The position numbers were made by a program, and so were the translations under genes. This document shows, in pieces, positions 59,644 through 64,000 of a stretch of 64,000 nucleotides of DNA. The notes beneath the pieces are model-generated. The model made no database searches and was not told where the DNA came from. It saw only the letters and a list, made by a program, of their open reading frames with translations. Position 1 is the stretch's first letter. Each line of letters starts with the position of its first letter. This DNA comes from Paraburkholderia phenoliruptrix (GTDB lineage: Bacteria; Pseudomonadota; Gammaproteobacteria; Burkholderiales; Burkholderiaceae), in assembly GCF_902859825.1 (NCBI RefSeq), contig NZ_CADIKB010000027.1:34387-98386 (forward strand), given 5' to 3'.

Positions 59644-60894
59644 TTACCGCGACAGGTCGAACCCGAGTTGAGCGCGCCCGAGCAGCGTCAAATCGCTTTC
59701 CTGCGCGCGACCGGTGAAGTCGGTCTCGAAGTGATCTGCGGGAAAGTCGGGCGGGCTTTCGCCGCGCAAAAAGCTCGGCAACTGTCGCTTCAGATACGCC
59801 TCGTTTTTCGCGCACCATGGCGCGGACGCAATGTACATCACGTTGCTGTAGCCGCTGCCGCGGTGCGCGTCCTCGACCGAGTGCACGACGTCGCTGTGCC
59901 AGAACACCGCGTCGCCCGGCTGCATAAGCGGGATCGGCGCCACCGCTTCCAGCAACAGGCCGTGCCACTCGGGCTTGATCGACAGAGCGCGCGCGGGCTG
60001 GGCGCCGCACAGTTCGTCCTCGGGCACGTCGTCCTGCAGCGCGCGCAGAATGACGTACGCCATGACGTTTGCGATCGGAATCAATTGCAATGTGCCGTCG
60101 CCAGGGCCTTGCGGCGTGAGCGCCGTCCAGCCCTGAAAAGTGCGGAACATCGAGCACACCGCCGGCGACGGAATTTCCTGCACGTCCGGACGATACGCGG
60201 CGTCGAAGGGATCATACGCACGCCAGTTGCCCGCCAGCACATGCCGGTACACCTTCTGAAAATTCGGATCGAGCCAGCGCTCGACCGAACCGCCGTCCAC
60301 ATGCGGCGATAAACCGAGCGACGCTGAACCCGGCGGCCGTCGACGAATCCGGTCCGCGTACACGGGCACGCGCTCCGGATCGAAGTGCCGCCGGCCCTCG
60401 CTTTCCGACGTCCAGAGGCGATTCAGGAACACGCGCGTGTTCGTCAGTTGCTCGGACTGGCGCGCGGCCGTCTGCGGTTTGGACCAGTAGATGCCGTAAA
60501 TCTGCGGCTTGCTCGACGACAGATTGCCGAAATACTTGTCTTCCGCGCGGTGGGCGAGCTTCGCGTCGAGGTCGTTGCGCTCGACGTAGCCGGTGATCTC
60601 GTCGTTCCAGTCGCTTGCTTGCTGGCGGTCGAAAACGCCGCGCACCACGCACGCACCGCGCGTTTTAATGCCCGCGATGGTCGCCGGATCGACACCGCCC
60701 GCCGCGATGGACGCGTAGTCGAACACGGGAATCGCCTCCCGCCCCTGCGCGCGGTCGCGGTGGATCGCGTCGATCTGCTGGCGAATCGCGCCCTCCACTT
60801 CGCCGAAAACCTGCTTGTAGTTCGGCAGCGCGGCTCGCAGCGCGCGCTTCGTGCTGCGAATCGCCTCGGGAACATTGTCGATGACGAGCGGCAT
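59644..60894 (-). CDS. DUF1479 family protein (dioxygenase-like)
   Basis: A 416-residue cytosolic protein of the DUF1479 family, related to Fe(II)/2-oxoglutarate dioxygenases of the phytanoyl-CoA hydroxylase type. Candidate metal ligands are His-x-Asp in LSPHVDGG and His in FWHSDVVHSVED, with an Arg in GSGYSNVMY... or later. The substrate is unknown. The ATG at 60894 has an excellent AAGGAG site; the frame extending to 62085 is an artefact running under the AraC gene. It is divergent from an AraC regulator 144 bp away, its probable controller. Confidence 0.8.
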   Translation of the reverse strand: MPLVIDNVPEAIRSTKRALRAALPNYKQVFGEVEGAIRQQIDAIHRDRAQGREAIPVFDYASIAAGGVDPATIAGIKTRGACVVRGVFDRQQASDWNDEITGYVERNDLDAKLAHRAEDKYFGNLSSSKPQIYGIYWSKPQTAARQSEQLTNTRVFLNRLWTSESEGRRHFDPERVPVYADRIRRRPPGSASLGLSPHVDGGSVERWLDPNFQKVYRHVLAGNWRAYDPFDAAYRPDVQEIPSPAVCSMFRTFQGWTALTPQGPGDGTLQLIPIANVMAYVILRALQDDVPEDELCGAQPARALSIKPEWHGLLLEAVAPIPLMQPGDAVFWHSDVVHSVEDAHRGSGYSNVMYIASAPWCAKNEAYLKRQLPSFLRGESPPDFPADHFETDFTGRAQESDLTLLGRAQLGFDLSR

Positions 60895-61038
60895 GGTTTG
60901 TCTCCTTGAAATGGTCCGCATGGTGCTGTCCTTCTTGCAGATTAAAGATGTTCGGTCATCACAACGCATGTTTTGCGGCCAGATACCGATACAATTCAGA
61001 CATTCACTGCTTCCCCTGCGCGCGGCCGGCTGCCTACC

Positions 61039-62124
61039 GTGAAACCTCAATACGAACGCGTCACCATTCCCGACGGCTGCTCGATTCGCGTCTACCATCG
61101 GCAGCTCGCGCAGATACCGTTCGAGTGGCACCACCATCCCGAATACGAACTCACGCTGACAATGAACAGCCGCGGCCGCCGCTTTATCGGCGATCACATT
61201 GCGGACTACAGCGGCGACGATCTCGTGCTCGTGCCGCCGGACATGCCGCACACGTGGGCGTCGACTGAGCCGATCGACGCACGTTCGCCTCAAGTGGCGA
61301 TCGTCGTGTGGTTCAGCGGCGACTGGGCACGGCGTCTCGCGGATTGCTGCCCTGAGTTCGCGTCGCTGCGCACGCTGCTGCGGCGCGGCGCGCCGGGGCT
61401 GCGGTTTTCGAGCGAGGCTGCCGCGTTGATGCGCGAGCGCATGGCTGCGTTGCTCGACTCGTCGCCGCGCGTGCGGCTTGGCGCCGTGCTCGACGTGCTG
61501 GCGCAACTCGCGCAAGCCGACGCGGAACCGTTGGCGTCGCCGGCTGTGCATCGAAATGCAACCAAAGATCGCGGTGTGTCGGCGCCCCGTTCGGTGCGCT
61601 CTGCAGGTCTCAGCCATGTGGCCGAGCCGGCACAAGCCGCAGCCGCCCGGCGGCAAACCGTCGGCGCGCTCGCGGCGCCTGGCGGCAGTGCATCGGAGGC
61701 GGAGCGTCTGAACCGCGTCCTCGATCTGCTCGACCGGCGCTTTCACGAGCCGTTGCGCGTCGCCGAACTGTGCGAGGTGGCCAACCTGTCCGAGCGCTCG
61801 TTGCACCGGTACTTCGTGCGGCATGTGGGCGAGAGCGTAGGCCGCTATCTGAGCCGGTTGCGGATCGGCTACGCGACCCGTCAACTGACGGACACGACGT
61901 GGCCCATCGCCCTGATCGCCGTGAGGGCCGGCTTTCCGAACCTCGCCAATTTCAATCGACAGTTTCTGTCCGCACGCGGCATGACGCCAGGCGCGTATCG
62001 ACGCTTCTTCGAGACGCATGGCCGAGCGCCGAAGGACCCCGCCGCGACGCCGCACAATCTGCAGACGCGGCCGCCGTCGCTTCAAAAGTCGGCAAGGCGG
62101 CCACGACGCGCGCCACCGGCGTGA
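61039..62124 (+). CDS. AraC-family transcriptional regulator
   Basis: A 361-residue regulator. The N-terminal cupin carries HHHPEYELT (around 31-39) and VPPDMPHTW, typical of sugar- or acid-sensing AraC members. The C-terminal double helix-turn-helix is VAELCEVANLSERSLHRYF and IAVRAGFPNLANFNRQF. A ~45-residue Ala/Arg-rich linker (~175-220) separates them, longer than usual. The GTG at 61039 is the most likely start; a TTG at 60973 is also open. It faces the DUF1479 gene, which it probably regulates. Confidence 0.85.
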   Translation: MKPQYERVTIPDGCSIRVYHRQLAQIPFEWHHHPEYELTLTMNSRGRRFIGDHIADYSGDDLVLVPPDMPHTWASTEPIDARSPQVAIVVWFSGDWARRLADCCPEFASLRTLLRRGAPGLRFSSEAAALMRERMAALLDSSPRVRLGAVLDVLAQLAQADAEPLASPAVHRNATKDRGVSAPRSVRSAGLSHVAEPAQAAAARRQTVGALAAPGGSASEAERLNRVLDLLDRRFHEPLRVAELCEVANLSERSLHRYFVRHVGESVGRYLSRLRIGYATRQLTDTTWPIALIAVRAGFPNLANFNRQFLSARGMTPGAYRRFFETHGRAPKDPAATPHNLQTRPPSLQKSARRPRRAPPA

Positions 62125-62157
62125 GTGGCTCGCCCTGTGCGTACTGTGTGCCCAAAG

Positions 62158-62194
62158 ACAAACGCCCCAACGGTGTACCCGTTGGGGCGTTTGT
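62158..62194. terminator. Bidirectional intrinsic terminator between araC-type gene and gltA
   Basis: A perfect 16-bp stem (ACAAACGCCCCAACGG / CCGTTGGGGCGTTTGT) with a 5-base loop. It sits between two convergent genes, 34 bp after the AraC stop and 72 bp after the gltA stop. The A/T-rich stem base (ACAAA/TTTGT) supplies a T stretch in both directions. Confidence 0.88.
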
Positions 62195-62265
62195 GCTTCA
62201 AGCCTCGAGTTGCGACTCAGCCCGCAGCGAACACGCTGCTGCAGACGAGAGGAACCTCAGTCCGA

Positions 62266-63567
62266 TCAGCGTTGCGCGATCGGCTTCGCTTCACGCGGCG
62301 TGTCGCCGATGAACAGCTGACGCGGACGGCCAATCTTCTGTTCCGGATCCGCGATCATTTCGTTCCACTGCGCAATCCAGCCGACCGTACGCGCCATCGC
62401 GAAGATACACGTGAACATGGAGGTCGGGATACCCAGCGCGCGCTGCACGATGCCCGAGTAGAAGTCGACGTTCGGATACAGCTTGCGCGACACGAAGTAC
62501 TCGTCTTCCAGCGCGATCTTTTCCAGTGCCATGGCCAGCTTGAACAGCGGGTCGTCGTGCAGGCCGAGTTCGTTCAGCACTTCGTGGCAGGTTTCGCGCA
62601 TCAGCTTCGCGCGCGGGTCGTAGTTCTTGTAGACGCGGTGGCCGAAGCCCATCAGCTTCACGCCCGAGTTTTTGTCCTTCACCTGCTTGATGAACTCAGG
62701 AATGTTGTCGACCGAGCCGATTTCTTCCAGCATGTTCAGCGCGGCTTCGTTCGCGCCGCCGTGCGCCGGGCCCCACAGGCACGCGATACCCGCTGCGATA
62801 CACGCGAACGGATTCGCGCCCGACGAACCGGCGAGACGCACGGTCGAGGTCGACGCATTCTGTTCGTGATCGGCGTGCAGGATCAGGATGCGGTCGAGCG
62901 CGCGCACCAGCACGTCGTTGACCTTGTAGTCTTCGCACGGGTTCGAGAACATCATGTGCATGAAGTTCGCGCTGTACGACAGGTTGTTGCGCGGATACGC
63001 AAACGGCTGGCCGATGCTGTATTTGTACGCCATGGCGACCAGCGTCGGCAGCTTGGCGATCATGCGGATCGCCGACACTTCACGGTGACGCGGATTGTTG
63101 ATGTCGAGCGAGTCGTGATAGAACGCGGACAGCGCGCCGACTGCGGCGACCAGAATCGCCATCGGGTGCGCGTCGCGGCGGAAACCGCGGAAGAAGAAGT
63201 GCATTTGCTCATGCACCATCGTGTGGTTCGTCACGGTCTTCACGAACTCGGCCTTCTGCTGCACGTTGGGCAGCTCGCCCTTCAGCAGCAGGTAGCAGGT
63301 TTCGAGGAAGTCGGCGTTTTCCGCGAGGTTGTCGATCGCATAGCCGCGGTACAGCAATTCGCCCTTATCGCCGTCGATGTAGGTGATTGCCGAATTGCAC
63401 GCCGCCGTCGACATGAAGCCAGGGTCGTACGTGAACTTGCCAGTCTGGCCGTACAGTTTGCGGATGTCGATCACGTCCGGGCCGAGAGTGCCCTTGTAAA
63501 TCGGCATTTCAACGCTCGGCGAATTGTCGCTGAACGATAGCGTGGCTTTAACATCTGACGGGGTCAT
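62266..63567 (-). CDS. gltA: Citrate synthase
   Basis: A 433-residue hexameric-type citrate synthase. The catalytic histidines are in HADHEQNASTSTVR and MGFGHRVYK, and the catalytic Asp in the DPR of NYDPRAKLMRE or later segments. It begins MTPSDVKATLSF. A GAGGAT site precedes the ATG at 63567. It lies 72 bp after sdhE and closes the TCA-cycle cluster that normally includes sdhCDAB upstream. Confidence 0.97.
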   Translation of the reverse strand: MTPSDVKATLSFSDNSPSVEMPIYKGTLGPDVIDIRKLYGQTGKFTYDPGFMSTAACNSAITYIDGDKGELLYRGYAIDNLAENADFLETCYLLLKGELPNVQQKAEFVKTVTNHTMVHEQMHFFFRGFRRDAHPMAILVAAVGALSAFYHDSLDINNPRHREVSAIRMIAKLPTLVAMAYKYSIGQPFAYPRNNLSYSANFMHMMFSNPCEDYKVNDVLVRALDRILILHADHEQNASTSTVRLAGSSGANPFACIAAGIACLWGPAHGGANEAALNMLEEIGSVDNIPEFIKQVKDKNSGVKLMGFGHRVYKNYDPRAKLMRETCHEVLNELGLHDDPLFKLAMALEKIALEDEYFVSRKLYPNVDFYSGIVQRALGIPTSMFTCIFAMARTVGWIAQWNEMIADPEQKIGRPRQLFIGDTPREAKPIAQR

Positions 63568-63639
63568 AGCACATCCTCAATCGAAGTATGGAAACAGGGT
63601 TTCGATAATTGCACGCCTGGAACAACGCACTCGCGGCGC

Positions 63640-63912
63640 TCAAGCGTTGCGCAGCAGCTCCAGCACCCGGATCACGTCCGGGTCGGCAAGCTCGCCTTCA
63701 GGTTCCTTGCGCGCGAGAAGCAAGTCCATCAGGTCGTTATCGCTCAGCTCGAGCAGGCGCGTAAGTGCGCCCACATCGGCATCGCTGAGGTCATGCTCAT
63801 ATCGGCTGAAGAAACGTTCAAAGATCAGATCGTTTTCCAGCAGGCCTCGCCGAGCGCGCCAACGAAGACGCGCGCGGCGGAGAGGGTCGGACTGATGCGA
63901 GGCATCGTTCAT
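63640..63912 (-). CDS. sdhE: Succinate dehydrogenase FAD assembly factor
   Basis: A 90-residue helical protein that promotes covalent flavinylation of SdhA. The SdhE signature RRGLLENDLIFERFF (the RGxxE motif) is present near residues 20-34. The ATG at 63912 gives the family length; a GTG at 63948 would add 12 residues. The last bases of the window read GTC-TAG on this strand (63994-63999), consistent with the C-terminus of sdhB lying just upstream, but two codons are too few to annotate. Confidence 0.9.
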   Translation of the reverse strand: MNDASHQSDPLRRARLRWRARRGLLENDLIFERFFSRYEHDLSDADVGALTRLLELSDNDLMDLLLARKEPEGELADPDVIRVLELLRNA

Positions 63913-64000
63913 GTCAATACTGGCCGGGTCGCTTCGCGGCGCGCTCACTGCCGCTCAGGGCAGCGAACGACACGAAGCATGGGGTTATTCATTCTAGACG

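Noticed and set aside
60895..62085. Upstream extension of the DUF1479 frame
   Set aside because: It runs under the AraC gene, and the AAGGAG-preceded ATG at 60894 gives the proper family start.
63994..64000. End of sdhB
   Set aside because: The bases read GTC-TAG on the minus strand, as expected for the SdhB C-terminus, but two codons cannot support a feature.

Overview
The window is a GC-rich, densely coding stretch of a Burkholderiaceae chromosome, most likely Paraburkholderia (probably chromosome 2). This rests on gene order and family content: a DUF2782-thrB-BPSS1780-family unit, DUF3563, an Xre/MbcA-RES pair, the leuC-leuD-leuB-asd-fimV-truA-trpF-trpB-methylase-trpA-accD-folC-SPOR-cvpA-purF block, and gltA next to sdhE. 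The genus call is inference from remembered synteny. I saw no rRNA, tRNA, IS element, prophage or CRISPR array.

Layout. 1-7300: split chromate transporter (two CHR half-proteins), AMP nucleosidase, DUF2782 / homoserine kinase / membrane protein, photolyase and a small DUF3563 gene with a palindromic control region. 7300-14300: PHB-depolymerase-type esterase, PAP2 phosphatase, the modABC molybdate importer with a convergent modE, tautomerase and a LysR regulator. 14300-18200: a degenerate tandem repeat, a frameshifted secreted Ala-rich protein, a type II Xre-RES toxin-antitoxin pair, a PPP-type phosphatase and DUF1345. 18600-37170: seven collinear alpha-glucan/trehalose genes, glgE-treS/mak-glgB-glgX-treZ-malQ-treY. 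Together they can run trehalose to maltose to maltose-1-phosphate to branched glucan, and glucan back to trehalose. 37240-40860: CorC/CNNM-type membrane protein, a histidine-kinase-like protein with a degraded ATPase domain, FKBP and an AraC regulator. 41090-58960: a long minus-strand biosynthetic block (leucine, aspartate semialdehyde, tryptophan, fatty acid, folate and purine enzymes, FimV, TruA and an orphan DNA methyltransferase). 59000-64000: GlsB/YeaQ membrane protein, DUF1479 dioxygenase-like protein with a divergent AraC regulator, citrate synthase and SdhE.

Most notable observations. (1) An unannotated 42-codon reading frame upstream of asd: half of its residues are Thr, Ile, Lys or Met, all made through the Asd product, and it is followed by two mutually exclusive stem-loops. 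It looks like a transcription-attenuation leader. (2) GlgE carries an extra ~465-residue N-terminal GH13-like module that aligns with its own catalytic core but has Ala where the acid/base Glu should be. (3) The sensor-kinase-like protein at 38711-39514 keeps its H-box but has lost the N, G1 and G2 ATP-binding motifs. (4) A beta-class DNA methyltransferase gene lies between trpB and trpA. Several tandem repeats and palindromic sites in intergenic DNA are listed separately.
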